Notes: generated by a model not told the origin, from the letters alone. DNA of 64,000 nucleotides from Trichopria drosophilae (GCA_030407085.1 CM059582.1:86211501-86275500); one strand, 5' to 3'. Shown: positions 20,524-32,695, counted from the first letter of the stretch. Translations and numbers: made by a program.

Positions 20524-22640
20524 TATTATACCAACTACTTTGTGCAAATTTGTGTGGAACCCTTAAGATCGCGGCAGTAGATGCTCAAATTTTGTCTATA
20601 TAGCGCTCATACAACCCCATCCTTTATTGGCGTAAATGTAGCAACTGGTTCGACTCCGACTGTAACCAAGCCAAACCCCGCAAGGGACTTGTGGAAGAGA
20701 GCGGAGCGGGAAACTCCGTCCGCAAGGAAGAGGAAGGGGTCGAAGTGCCCGAACTCGAAGAGGAGCAATGCTTTTGAAAGATCCGTTCTCTTAGCAAGTT
20801 TTGAGAATTGACGACCTCGCGGATCCGATCGTTTGGTTGGTCTGTTACCATTCAATGCCTGATCATAAAACGACTCGAGATACTCACCGTATTGAGGAGC
20901 TGGGGTGCGGTGTCAAGCCCCTACCAGGCGGGTTTCACACGGGGGAGCGCTTCGACGTGCCGTGTCCGTCCGGTAGTATCCGCAAATAGGGTTGGACTCT
21001 GGCGGGCCGTGGCAACGCTTGAAAGATTTCTCTGAACCAACAGAAATATCAAAGCAGGCAGCTTGTTATTAATAATGTGGTAGCCGACTTGTTGTCGTTT
21101 TCATAAACGGCACAAACGGCGGTGTGGTGCATCACTCCAATATGGCCCCAACCTCGTGGGAGGAGGCGCCCGAATGGTGGTAAGCTCTGGGCGCCATATA
21201 AATATTTATACAATGTTACCAAGCCAGAAAGTTTGTCTAACGGGCTTACTGAACATGCGTTAAAAATGCTACACTAGCCACTCAGTTCAGATGTATCGAG
21301 CAGTAAAAAAAGACTCCTTAGGTGCAACTGAAAAGAAAAAAACAGGTTTATGCAGCTCATATAACTGAGAAATTTGATAATACGTCTAACTCAACAGAAT
21401 CTTGGAGTGCTGTGCGCAGATATAGGAAAACACCAATCACCGGTTCTTCAGTTTCGGCTGAGTCATGGATGGTACATTTTACCGAAGCTTTTCCCCGAAT
21501 CTCGAACCCTGCCGTGCTCTTGTTAAGACCTACGACCATGTCTCGTATGCCTATATCCCGATTACCGAAATATCGGACAGTATTAAAGCACTTAAATATG
21601 GAAAAGCTGTCGGTCAAGATGATCTTCCCGCTGAGCTTTTTAAAATATTGGTCTACTTTTGGCTGGTGCGAGTTTTATTCTTATTAATCGTAATTTTCGT
21701 TCAGAGGTTTTTCCAATAGGCTGCGCTTGGGCAGCTAAGTGCATGCTCTATAAAAAGGACCCTCATAACTACAGACTGATTGCGGTTAAGAATGCCATAG
21801 TCGTGAGGTCTATTGTAAGCTGTATGACTCTACGAACTCAGTTAGTTAGGCAGTCTGGAGTCAGTGCAGTTTGCCTTTTTCAAACGGTTCTTTAATTTAC
21901 CCAATAACATGCCGGCTTGCTTACTCAGACGTTCACTCGATCTCTGTCCGATTGCGGTGGAAAGTTTTAATTGGGCTACCAAATGGACTATTAAGGTGTT
22001 ACGGATGCCTCGTCCAGGCTTCCCAGAATACTTATTTCCCAACTGACGGTTATCGCCGACTCTGATGATTCACTCAACTTAATTTATGAATTAAAATCAA
22101 TTTCAGTCAGCGTAGAAGCATCAAACTTGGGGGAAAATGTCAACGCACATTACTGGAAAGAAAAATGGATCTCCACAATGGCCAAATATACGGACCTTAA
22201 AAGAAAGAGTGACCTTCTTGCTTACTTGGCATTCGACTCACCGCAATTTTTTCGGCAAACTTCCGACCTCGTATTACACGCATTGCCCCTCGTGTATGCT
22301 TCTTCACTGTATAAAAGCCAAGATTCAAATTAGGCGACTTCTCATAACAGATCAATTGTTATAGCTCTGCATAGGTTTGTGTAAGACCCAAGGGAACCAT
22401 GTACTATTTGCAATTTAGCAGTGCCAGAGCTTAGGTTTTTTCAACAAATACTTCGCTAACTCATTGCAGTGAATTTGCTTTTATAAAAGAGATCTGCAAA
22501 AACGATGCATACTCGGCAAAATTAATCTACAAATTTATAAAAGCCAGTTTCTTGCGTCGCGACTTTATCCAAGGCCACTAATATGAGACATTCCACGTGA
22601 GGAATATCAGTCATGTCTCAGAAATTGATGTAATTTTATA
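20524..22640 (+). pseudogene. LINE-C, 3' part: RT start and C-terminal region
   Basis: The LINE resumes after the inserted element. About 21322-21480 is the pre-RT linker (ESWSAVRRYRKTPITG, SAESWMVHFTEAF). 21580-21650 is the RT entry (IKALKYGKAVGQDDLPAELF). 21720-21790 reads AKCMLYKKDPHNYRLIAVKN. 22150-22330 is a C-terminal stretch (MAKYTDLKRKSDLLAYLAF). About 22365-22460 is a Cys motif (DPREPCTICNLAVPELRF) typical of LINE C-termini. The RT palm with the catalytic Asp pair is missing, and frames change at least four times. The more GC-rich 20600-21250 section has short open frames that I cannot align to the LINE. Confidence 0.65.
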
Positions 22641-22783
22641 TATCGGTAGCTTTTGGCAAAATAGAATATTGCCTCAAGTGATTTTTTTTAATTGCAAAAT
22701 TGATCGTGTCATAAACAATTGAAAATTTCAACACTTTTTTTTCAAAAATGTGGAAGCGGGTGCCCCTGCCGCGTTATGCAGTT

Positions 22784-23245
22784 AGGGGTAATTTAAGGGA
22801 TGAAGGGTGAGTATCACTAAAGGTTGGATTAATAAGTACTTATTTTCAGTTAGTTTCTAGTAATTTTGAACAATTTTCAATTTTAATATGTTTTTGGTAT
22901 AAAATGGTTATTTTCCAGTAATAATTTTTTTAAATTAGGGGTAATTTAAGGGATGAAGGGTGAGTACCACTAAAGGTTGGATTAATACATACTTATTTTT
23001 AGTTAGCATCTAGTAATTGTTAGCCATTTTAGTTTTAATATGTTTCTGGAATAAAATGGTTATTTTACAGTAATAAGTTTTTTAAATTAAGGGTAATTTA
23101 AGGGTTGAAGGCTGAGTTTCATTAGGGGTTGGGGCGGAGTAATATCTGATTATTTCCAAATAATTTTTAGCGATTTTTACCAATGTTTAGTCTTAATATT
23201 TTCTTGGTATACATCGTTTAGTGACAAATAATATTTTTTTTTATT
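22784..23245 (+). repeat. Three tandem copies of a ~153-bp unit
   Basis: Units start at about 22784, 22938 and 23090 with GGGTAATTTAAGGGATGAAG. Each continues through ACTAAAGGTTGG and TTTTAATATGTTT to a TTTTTTTAAATTA spacer. The third is the most diverged. No coding potential. Confidence 0.85.
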
Positions 23246-23621
23246 ACGAGCAGTTTTTCTGATTGTTCTTGTGGGTTGGGATAATTTTCATTATTTCTAC
23301 TCTAATTTACATACCGGGTGAGTCTGGTAGAAGTGCCCATAGGGAAACCCATGTTAAATCTACGCGTCTCGTGATTGTTCGATTCCGGTGAAATGCCGCT
23401 TGCCATTGGACGTCAATGATTGGACGCGTCATATGCAATTGAAATCTATTTAAGAAAGTAAACAAAAAAAATATGTCAATACAATAATTCTGGGGGCTGA
23501 AAGTGCAAGAACTTTTTGGAAATTGGCGTGCTTTGAACTAATTTTTAATCGAAATGGAACATTAATTCCTTCGGGTAGTTCTTTCATGCACGACAATGGT
23601 AATAAATTTCTTGCATGACAT

Positions 23622-24180
23622 AACCACGTTCTTGGGCTCAAGTGAAATGCTTCAAATGTAAAAGTGGACTTACTTCGTACTGAAGGGCTTAGGATATTCT
23701 ACTGCAATGATACTATCAGATAAGTTTTTAGTGTTAATCTGGTTATTCAACTTTATTTACATACAGAATCCGGTCCTTTTTGTTGTGTTCTTTTATTTAT
23801 TATTACAGATAAAGCCGCTAGGATCGTTAGAAAGAATAACGGAAAATTTGATATTCATCGCTCGAATGACTCAGTTATGATGCGTCACTTAATCACGTTT
23901 TTGGGCTCAAGTCAAACGCTCCAGGTATGAAACTGAAACTCAAGACTTACTTCGTACGTACCTACTGTTGTTACGTACAGATGCAGTTGATCAGTTGAAG
24001 GGCTTAGGACAAATAACGATATCAAAATGATATGGCATTCGTCAATGACGCAGGGATATTCTACTGCGATAATACTATCAGATAAGTTTTTAGTGTTAAT
24101 CTGGTTATTCAATTTTATTTACGAACAGAATCCGGTCCTTTGTGTTGTATTCTTTTATTTATTATTACAAATAGATGCTG
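23622..24180 (+). repeat. Direct duplication of a ~200-bp segment
   Basis: AACCACGTTCTTGGGCTCAA at 23622 recurs as AATCACGTTTTTGGGCTCAA at 23891. The block from GATATTCTACTGC through GGTTATTCAA to CAGAATCCGGTCCTTT occurs at about 23692-23780 and again at about 24054-24142. The spacing differs (269 versus 362 bp) because the second copy carries extra sequence. No gene is seen. Confidence 0.75.
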
Positions 24181-24229
24181 GGATCGTTACGAACATTTAC
24201 GTGGAAATTCTACTATTCATGAAAAGGGG

Positions 24230-24845
24230 GACACGAGTTTTGAAGATTTCTCAGAGCGACAGGAAAGTATTAGTCTCCGAGAAGAGAATTATTGAATAGT
24301 TGGCTACGACATTAAAATTTGGAGGTTACCTAAGATCCAAAGGACAAAATTGGACAGCCAGAAGAGAATCAATGAAAAGGTCGGCATCGGATTAAAATTT
24401 TGAGGCTTTGTAAGAGCAAAGTGGCAGAATTGACTTTAGGGAAGGAAATTAATGTAAATTAGGGTACGATATGGAAATTTTCAGGATTTCTCTGAGCGAA
24501 AGGAAAAAATTGGGTTGCGAGAAGGGAAGTAGTGAAATGGAGCGCACCACATTGAAATTTTGAGGCTTTCTACAACCGAAGTGGCAGAATTGGCTTTAGG
24601 GGAGGAAATTAATTTAAACTAGGGTACGATCTGGAAATTTTCAGGATTTCTGTGAACTAAAGAAAAGAAGTAATTCACTTCTATGCTCAATTCTTCCCTT
24701 TCGCTCTCAGAAATATTCAAAACTTCAGTATTGTGTCCTCCTTTTCATTAATTCTCTTCTCGCTATTTCCAATTCTTTTCTTTCGCTCTCAGAAATTTTC
24801 AAAACTTTAGTATCGTGTCCTCCTTTTCATTAATTCTCTTCTAGT
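24230..24845. repeat. Degenerate short tandem array with an inverted arm
   Basis: From 24230 to 24660, degenerate units of roughly 60-90 bp recur (GAAATTTTCAGGATTTCT, GAGCGAAAGG, GAGAAGRGAA, GGTACGAYATGGAAATT). From 24670 to 24845 the same unit appears reverse-complemented twice (TTTCGCTCTCAGAAATTTTC, CATTAATTCTCTTCT). The junction makes a large imperfect inverted repeat. 24850-25225 shows nothing I can assign. Confidence 0.7.
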
Positions 24846-25225
24846 ATAAATAAACAGTGTCCATCAAAAGTACATAAAGGCTCTGCAAATTAGGACATAC
24901 AAATATTTGTTGCATAATCCTGATTTTATTCATGGCGTATAATCATGGAATGATGACGGAAGGTCTGCAAATATAAAGAGATGACACTAACTTTCCAACT
25001 CTCCGAACAGAAAGTGACCGACTGCCATGGCAGAGTGAGAAGGTCTACTACATGGGGGTGAAACGCAACGTAAATGAGCAAGAACCAAACTGCTGTTACA
25101 TTTGAGTAACTAAACTGATTTTATGCAAAAACAGGAACTCAATGACTTCAGCAGTTTTGCATGGAATGCAGAGGCAGTATTGGCGGGAGATTTGAATCGT
25201 GTTTTCTAAGTTATTCAAGTTTTAT

Positions 25226-25640
25226 TCATCCCACTTGAAAAAATCATGTGATTAAATCACGCAACGAAATGACCTGATTAATTGCGTGATTTTTTTCCCA
25301 ACTCGTTACCTGATTTTTAAAAATGCCCCGATTTTTTGGAAATCGCGTAATTTTAAAAAATTACCTGATTTAAAAAATTAACGTATTTTTAATTTTTTGA
25401 CGTTGAAAATTGAATATACGTTTGCTATTATTTTTTAATTTTATCTATTATAGCTATTTTTAACTTTCAACGTTAAAAACTTGAAAATATTTTTTACTTT
25501 TTTTAATCCGATGATTTTTAAAAATTACTAAAATCTAAAATTTCAAAAATCACTTCCTGAGTTGGGTCAAAAAAAATCATGTGATTAATCATGTGATTTC
25601 GTTACGTAATTTAATCACCTGATTTTTTTAAATGGGATAG
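25226..25640. mobile_element. MITE with ~100-190-bp inverted ends rich in CATGTGATTA-like motifs
   Basis: The left end is CATCCCACTTGAAAAAATCA. The right end, read on the other strand, is TATCCCATTTAAAAAAATCA. Both continue through GTGATTAAATYACG and CGAAAT, and both arms reach ACCCAACTC/CCCAACTC. The AT-rich centre has GACGTTGAAA and CAACGTTAAAAA in opposing orientation. No ORF. No certain target duplication. 25641-26228 has no further feature apart from AT-rich sequence. Confidence 0.75.
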
Positions 25641-26228
25641 AAAAAATTAAAAGTAACCCACAATGGAAAAGAATTCAAATATTTGAGTCCATTAAGACAT
25701 ATTAGATGTAATTACACTTTTGATTGTTTTTTTAGATCATTTCGTAATTTTTCTGATTTATTTTTCGAAAATCTCTCGTGGAAATATTTAATAAAATTCT
25801 ATAAATACGTTAATTGAGGGGCCGCATGCTATAACGGCCTCTACGCTCGATTTATTATGTATGCTCGAATGCTCGAATTATATAGATGTAGGTATTTAAA
25901 AGTAATGCATAATATAATTGTTTTTACAAGTACTTTATTAAATTTGAAATTATGAAAAAACAATAAAGTTGCGTACATTTAACAAAATAACATTTAAAAT
26001 AACATAAAATTACTTAACTTTTTTCTTTTTATCTCTTTTTCGTACAACTTTTGATTCCACAAATTTATTCATCTTTTTATTATGACCTGCGGAAAGACTC
26101 TGCTGTTTTGTATTTGCTGAATTTTTAGATTCACATGCATCGGTAGTGTTCGAATGTTGCACTTCGTATCGCAAATTGGAATCTTTAATGAATTTTTTTA
26201 TGATAATTTGAAAGCATTCATTAATTAT

Positions 26229-29200
26229 TTATTTTTCACAATCATGGTCTGGGCAGAATCCAGCCATTGAATACTTAGAGTAGAATGATTGGAAGAAAAT
26301 AGTATTTATGGGTATTTTGTAACCGTGTTCTTGTAAAAACGCTAACAAATAATTATCGGTATTAGTAACCAATGATATGACCAATTCGCTGGCATATATT
26401 TGAGAACACTTATCAAATTGAGCATTGAATTGTACATCCAACAGCGACAAAAAATCTGTCTCCCTTATTTCGGATGAAAACAGTATTTCTCGACATTTTG
26501 AAAAATTTGGTATTTGTATTTTATCCAATATTATTTTAGACAAATTTGAGACGCTGTAATCATCCTGAAAATTATCTCGCTCTGTATTGTTAAAATTTTC
26601 AGTTAATAATACATTTTCATTAGATGAAATACTGTTTTGATCATAATCATTTACTATAAATTGACGCAAATTGTCTAAGGGAGTGCTGTGGTCATCTTCG
26701 CAATTACTACCCATGCTTGTTGGCTGAGATATACTATTAATCAGAACTGTTTTTAATGCAGCCGTAAACTGAAAACACGTTGGATTCGTATTGGCAATGC
26801 CATGTTGCCTTATATTACAAAATAAGTTTTCAACTGGATCTTGATTCAGGTTACGGATGCACAGATGGGAGAAGTGATCTTTCTTTAAAGCCGACCATAA
26901 AAATATTAATGTTTTCATATTTAAAATCCAACCTTTCAAGAAATAAAAAGTATTTGTAACATCTTCCATTCTAGCGTGTTTATCGTAGTATTTAATTTTT
27001 GGCGCCATAGTTTCCAGGTAGGTATGTCTTCTAATAATTTAGTCCACAGTGCAATATGTGGGGAATCATCGCTTAAAGCGCATTTGTACGGTTTGTCATG
27101 TGTTCCCTGTTTAACCGAACCGTTCATGCTTTCAAACAAATTATCAATTGTTTCAACGAATTCTGCAGTGTGCAACGCTTCTGCAGGCAACTGATTACAT
27201 GTCACGAAATTCTCAATGCTTCCTGCCATACTGTGACTCAACTGCGCAGCTGCAACGTGGACATTCATCTTATAATATTTGTCATTTGTTTTAAAATATT
27301 CAGGTTTTAATTTTTGTAATAACCGAAATTTTTTTTTTTATCCAATTCAAATGCTTTTTTAATAAATTCAAATGTAACATATTTATCGCCGCCTGTTTGC
27401 AATATACACGTCAATAACGAGTTTCTTGTACTTTTTAATAAATGTGGAACATCGAATAATACTCCAACACGCCGTCCATTTGCAATAAAATAACAAGCTT
27501 CCGTTCCATTTGTATCTGCGCATAGTTGACTAATAGCAGTTCTATTCGTAGGTCCTTGATCGCACACCGTTACAATAATATTTACCCCTATACTGTCTAA
27601 CTGTGTTATCGACGTAACAATCATTTCTCGTTAAATGTTCGCAGCGATTGTATCAACAGTAAAAAAATATGCTAAAACATGCTTCCACGAATGGGCGACA
27701 CCTCTAATCATTATAACAATTGCATGATTTGCTCTGCGAATAGAGCGACCCCAAGAGCCCAAATCTTCATAACCCACGATACACTGATTTCGTTCGTCGT
27801 AGTACAAATCTGAACGAAGACTTATTTCGACGAAAAGTAAGGCTGCGTAGCTATCCTGCTGAGACATGTTCATTACCTTACATTTAAAATTGTCGATAAC
27901 GCATTGGTTGATGCCTGTGTTAAAAGGTATCTTAGTCAAAACGCCTTTTAATAAACGATGGCTTGGTAACATGAAGCGAGTACTTAAGTATATGTACATT
28001 TTAGGACTACGCTTATACCATGATAAAAGAAAACTTTATCATCAGGAGTCCATTTCCTTTGTGTTGGTGCACGCTGAACATTTCTCAGCTGAGACTCGAT
28101 AAATCTTTTCGTCACGACGTTAAGATCTTTATCAATTATATCAAACGTACCTTCTTTGTACATCGATTTCAATGTTTGTAATTCCTTCTCTTTATCGCGT
28201 AATCTACTTTTTAACTTAGAAACTTTATTGGAAATGTTTCTATGAATATCATATATTTTTTTTTCATTGTCAGAAAAATCTTTACGGCGTACGCCCATTT
28301 CAGAACAAAATCCATATTTAAATTTAGCTGATTTTTTTTTGGGGGGGGGGGGCTTAATTTTGTCATTATAATTTTCAGCGTTTTCAAGATGCTGCTCAGT
28401 TTCACTTTCCTGTACATTGCTCAATAATATATCATTACATTCAACCAATTCTTTATACGAGATCATAACCTCATCGTCAGATGAACGCGATACATTATTT
28501 ACATTTTCACATGAATCTTTTCTGTAATTTTCACTAATACATGTCGATTGATTTTAATAATTTCTGTATGATTTTTTGAGTTTAAATCAATCGAATCTTT
28601 TTTTAAATTTGTTTCAAAGAGATGTATGGATTCAGAAGATATTGGTTGGCCTGAAGATATTGGTTGCCCTTCATTTTTTTTTATGATTTTGTATTCTTTC
28701 AGATTTAGTGTTAACATCGAAAGTACAAGTATACAAAGAAGGTTCATTGGAAACATGATTAGTTACAATAGAAGGATGCAAATCAGTTTCAACAGTAACG
28801 GCGAATAAATTATTTACATTAGTGTCATTGAGATTATCATTTATACGCTGACTTTCATTTGCAGAATTTTTATATACTGAATTTTCCTGCATATAACTTG
28901 AGAGTTGTGAATTGTTGTTCTGTTCAGTGGTACTTTCACCGAGAATAGATAATTTGTTAGCAGGAACGGTATTAGTAATTGTTGGTGATTCCTCGTTAAA
29001 TGGCACGGACGGAACAGCATTAAACTTTACTCGCTTTTTATGATAGTTGACATAATCATTATCTATAAAGTGATTATCGCAAATGTAAAAGTTATCGCAA
29101 TTAACGGATTCATGGATTGAGCAAACTTCTTTCCATTTTTTTCGATTTTCAGGATCCTTCGGAAATCTATGAAAGGTAGGATTTTTAGTTACGCCATTTT

Positions 29201-29265
29201 CACTTGTGTAATATTTACTACTACAGCAAGGAAATTTGCATGACCATTTAATTTTTTATATTGGA
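26229..29265 (-). pseudogene. P-element-like (THAP9-type) transposase relic
   Basis: The minus strand reads an entire P-superfamily transposase in broken frames. 29265-29010 is a THAP zinc-binding domain (CKFPCC, FHRFPKDPENRKKW, YICDNHF, ending AVPSVPF). 29006-28499 is a linker with a GQPISS duplication. 28466-27984 has a basic/coiled-coil stretch (VSKLKSRLRDKEKELQTL). 27999-27631 has the conserved core (SYAALLFVEISLR, IVGYEDLGSWGRS). 27624-27307 has VCDQGPTNRTAI and FDVPHLLKSTRNSLL. 27268-26936 and 27008-26229 are the C-terminal helices with LNQDPVENLFCNIRQHG. Lesions include frameshifts in A or C homopolymers (a 10-G run near 28340; the A-run near 27330), one near 27005, and an in-frame TAA at 27631-27633. 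I found no P-type terminal repeats, so element ends are not given. Confidence 0.85.
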
Positions 29266-29270
29266 GTTGT

Positions 29271-30299
29271 CATTTCAAATTAATGCCAGCGAGTATTCTA
29301 TGTTTATGACTTAAAACATTATTATAAGGTAAACGCCCTACATTCTACAATAATGTTAATCGAAATCGCGAAACGACTGTCACATCATTTAGGGATACAT
29401 TTTAATTGCACGCTCTTATTACGCTCATCTTGTCGTGCATGACTGAACTTCTTGAAAACTATTGATGGCCACATCGATCCACGTGAATTCACATCCATCT
29501 GAATACGTCCATAATGATAATCAACATTTCAAGATTATTCGGACCACAAACTTCCTTTTGTAAACAGAACCTGAAATTAATAGATAGTGATAATTTGAAT
29601 ATAACCATTTAAAAAGTTATTACAAAAATATATTTTTTACGTACTATGTAAAAGTCAAGGTATATTATATTATTATTATTATTATTATTATATTAACTGG
29701 GATATAAAGTGATTAATGAAAGTAGATAACTAGTGTAAAAAAAGAACTTGAAATTAGTTTTAACCCTTTCAATTAAAACGATTCGGAGTCAGGTATGAAC
29801 CAAGTCATTACAGAATCGTCCAAACATATAAATAAAATGTCAATTATAGTCAATCATTATTAAATAATAGATAGGAATCGTTGGTGCTGAAATAAATAAA
29901 TAAATAAAAAGTCATATTTATCTATCGTCATTATTCAATTAAACGTGTATTTGATACTTTGGGTTTTATAATTGAACTCGTCATTAAACAGTTAATCACA
30001 CTCATACCTACACCCTCGTTTCATACGCGAATATAACTAAAATAAGAGTCAGTAAGCTAAAAATTAGTCATCGAGTTGTTGGTAAATTGTATGAAGTCAT
30101 TACATATAAAAATTATCATGTCGTCAACGACAGAATAATTTAACGCGGATAAAAATAATTTAACACGCGGACACACATTCAAATCATACGCACACACACA
30201 TACATACACATAAATAAATTAACATATATATACAGGAACATTTGGTTATATAATATAATAAATTAAAACGCACATATTCATATCATTATTTTTACACGG
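29271..30299. other. AT-rich spacer with an (ATT)n microsatellite
   Basis: No gene. A TTA/ATT run lies at about 29665-29692 and a CA/CATA-rich tract at about 30188-30232. The remainder is AT-rich and unassigned. Confidence 0.5.
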
Positions 30300-31345
30300 A
30301 ACGGACGGAAGAGAAAGAGGCTTACGTAAAAGTTCTTCGTTCTCCTTACGGTGTCCTTCTGTCCTCTTGTTCTGTTCGGGTTCTCCATCCGTCTCGATTA
30401 TGAATTCGGCTGCTGTCACCTGGTGAACCCAAGATGGGTGTCGAACTCCCTCGCGACTACGAGGGAGAGGACCAGCAGCCTTGTGTTTCCTGGGATGAAC
30501 GGAGTGCCGTCGTCAATTCCTGGTGTTTCGTTTCGTCAAAAATGTATCCTCGCCGCCTCCATTATAATTGTGATTTTCGATGAGTCAGAATTTTGGCTGT
30601 GAAGGTGTGGGCCCACTTTTTGTTCCGGAGCAGCCAAACCTCCGGAATGGTTGCTGAGGCAGCGAGACGTCAAGGTTGCCACCAGGAGTCCGTGTAGAAG
30701 TCCAATGGAAGAGAGAGTTTGAGGGATACTTACCAGGTCTTATAATACCTCGGTAAGTATCCCTATGTCCAGTCAAGTCGCCGAGTTCCTTTTCTACTGA
30801 GAATCGGGACGGGAACTGTCAAACATTTGAATGTCATTTGCTAGACTTGAGTTTGACAGCCTGCCCCTCATTTGAATTTGGAGCGCATGCGCCCCATTGC
30901 GGCGATACATGCGCTCCGAGCTTGGAACTCGGCCCGTTGTTGCCCACTTTTCAGGCTGCACGGCCAGGGCGCCGTTGCCCCTCTTCTGCGCATGTAGAGG
31001 CGCACCAGCGCCATGTCATTGCGCGCGCATGTCCCTTGATGCGCGCTCGGATCCCACGTGGGCTTGGGATCCAAAATGGCCGACCGGTCGGAAAAAGCGC
31101 GCATCGCGTCCTTTATATCCTCTTTGTTATTTGGCTATTTACGCACGTCCATACAAATATCGTAACGGCCCTCTTTCTCTCCGCCGCTCTTTCTCTTCCG
31201 TGCGGTCGAGTTAAACGGCTCGTTACAATATCCCCCTTTCTTTTTTCGGGATCGCGATCACGGGTAAAGAAAATCGGTTCGCGCGCGTTCGCCATGTGCT
31301 CTTAGTATCGTGTTTGTGCTGTGCAATAAAATAAATAAATATTGT
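30300..31345. other. GC-rich island with a splice-donor-like hairpin; possible solo LTR
   Basis: Base composition rises sharply between about 30850 and 31110 (GGAGCGCATGCGCC, CAGGGCGCCGTTGCCCC), in contrast to the AT-rich surroundings. Downstream come pyrimidine tracts (CCCTCTTTCTCTCCGCC), GGTTCGCGCGCGTTCGCC and then AATAAAATAAATAAA at about 31325. That order (GC-rich promoter-like block, then polyadenylation signal) would fit a solo LTR. I found no matching second copy, so this stays open. Open frames here (for example 30838-31305) look compositional. Confidence 0.35.
30723..30763. other. Perfect 12-bp inverted repeat GGGATACTTACC / GGTAAGTATCCC
   Basis: The arms at 30723-30734 and 30752-30763 are exact reverse complements around a 17-nt loop that itself carries AGG…CCT. 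Each arm contains GGTAAGTAT, a near-ideal 5' splice site, so a donor-like site exists on both strands. Confidence 0.8.
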
Positions 31346-32188
31346 GTCATCATTTGTTTGTCCAATTTCCTTTTTTAGCGACAACGAGGATTCCAGTTGC
31401 AGCAGAGGATTAGTTACATCTCCGGTGCAACACCCCGTCGAAAATCGGATCGGTAATGAGTCCCCTTATATTATTGTTCGTAGGGACACTCAAAAGGAAT
31501 GCATTATTCCCTATTTGTTTCTTTATTTCCTAGGGGCCTCCGATAAAAATAAAAATCTTTTTCCATCACTCTACCCAAATCCATATCTCATACGCGCACG
31601 CGCACACGCACACGCACACACAGGCATTGCCTCCTTCATGTTATAAAAGTAACAACACATCTATAATCCGCGATCCTGTAATTCCCGATTACCGAAAATC
31701 AGTTTTATACCATTTCATCCGCCATATTGGATCCGCCATCTTGATTTTTTGATAACACTAACAGCAGATGCGTAATCATAACTCCCAATAAGTAATTCTA
31801 AAAATCAAATATTAGTACAAAAAATGCATACAGAAAGGCTTTGGAAATTCATGGATTTTACACTTACAGAAACGCAATAACCGTCATATTCAGGAAGTCA
31901 TAGCAAAAAAACTAATCATTTTCAAGGCTTCAGCCCGGGAAAACTTTTGATCGACATGACAAAATCTATAAAATAGCACAGTTTCAGCGCATTTGACGGA
32001 AACCCATTTTCCATAAGGATTTATCCGGGGTCCTTTATAAACAAATTACGTAATATACGAAAAACACCAAATTAAAAAAAAAAACAAGAAAAAATATAAC
32101 TAAAAAAGTACAAAAAAAAAGTGCACTTTGAATACCTGCCTCCAACCTCCTCGCGGTAAAGTGTGTAAGTAGATATTGTATATCGAAA
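31346..32188. other. Spacer with CA/CG microsatellite and an isolated satellite-like motif
   Basis: (CA/CG)n simple repeat at 31591-31622. A single copy of the CCGCCATATTGGATCCGCC motif near 31718-31740 is related to the array that follows. No gene seen. Confidence 0.5.
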
Positions 32189-32189
32189 C

Positions 32190-32695
32190 TAATGGGGGAA
32201 GGCTGACATCATTTTTTCAAAAATTTGTACGCCATATTGGATCCACCATTTTGAATTTTCAAAATATATCACCAGATTTGTAATTAGCGACCTGAAAAAC
32301 CCCTGAGTAGCAAATGTCAAGCAAAATGGTTGGAATTTAGAAAATCTGTCCGCCATATTGAATCCACCATTTTGAATTTTCAAAATATATCACCAGATTT
32401 GTAATTAGCGACCTGAAAAACCCCTGAGTAGCAAATGTCAAGCAAAATGGTTGGAATTTAGAAAATCTGTCCGCCATATTGAATCCGCCATTTTGAATTT
32501 TCAAAATCTGACCTCAGATTTGTAATCAGCGATTCCGAAAACCCTCGGGCAACGAGTTTCAAGCGAAATGGTTGGAATTTGAATAATTTGTCCTCCATAT
32601 TGAATCCGCCATTTTGAATGTTCAAAATCTGACTTCAGATTTGTAATCAGCGACCCTGAAAACCTCCAAGCAACGAGTTTTGATCGATTTCCTTA
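32190..32695 (+). repeat. Satellite array, ~121-bp unit, four to five copies
   Basis: The landmark GCCATATTGRATCC starts at about 32230, 32351, 32473 and 32593, giving a 120-122 bp period. Each unit reads CCATTTTGAATTTTCAAAAT, then CAGATTTGTAATYAGCGA, then AAAACCCC and GCAAAATGGTTGGAATTT. Two central units are almost identical. Related units build the TIRs of the 40739-45622 element and occur in the 49985-51147 element. Confidence 0.9.

Noticed and set aside
30838..31305. 155-codon gene in the GC-rich island
   Set aside because: Overlapping open frames occur in several frames and both strands, as expected from composition. No motif or splice context.
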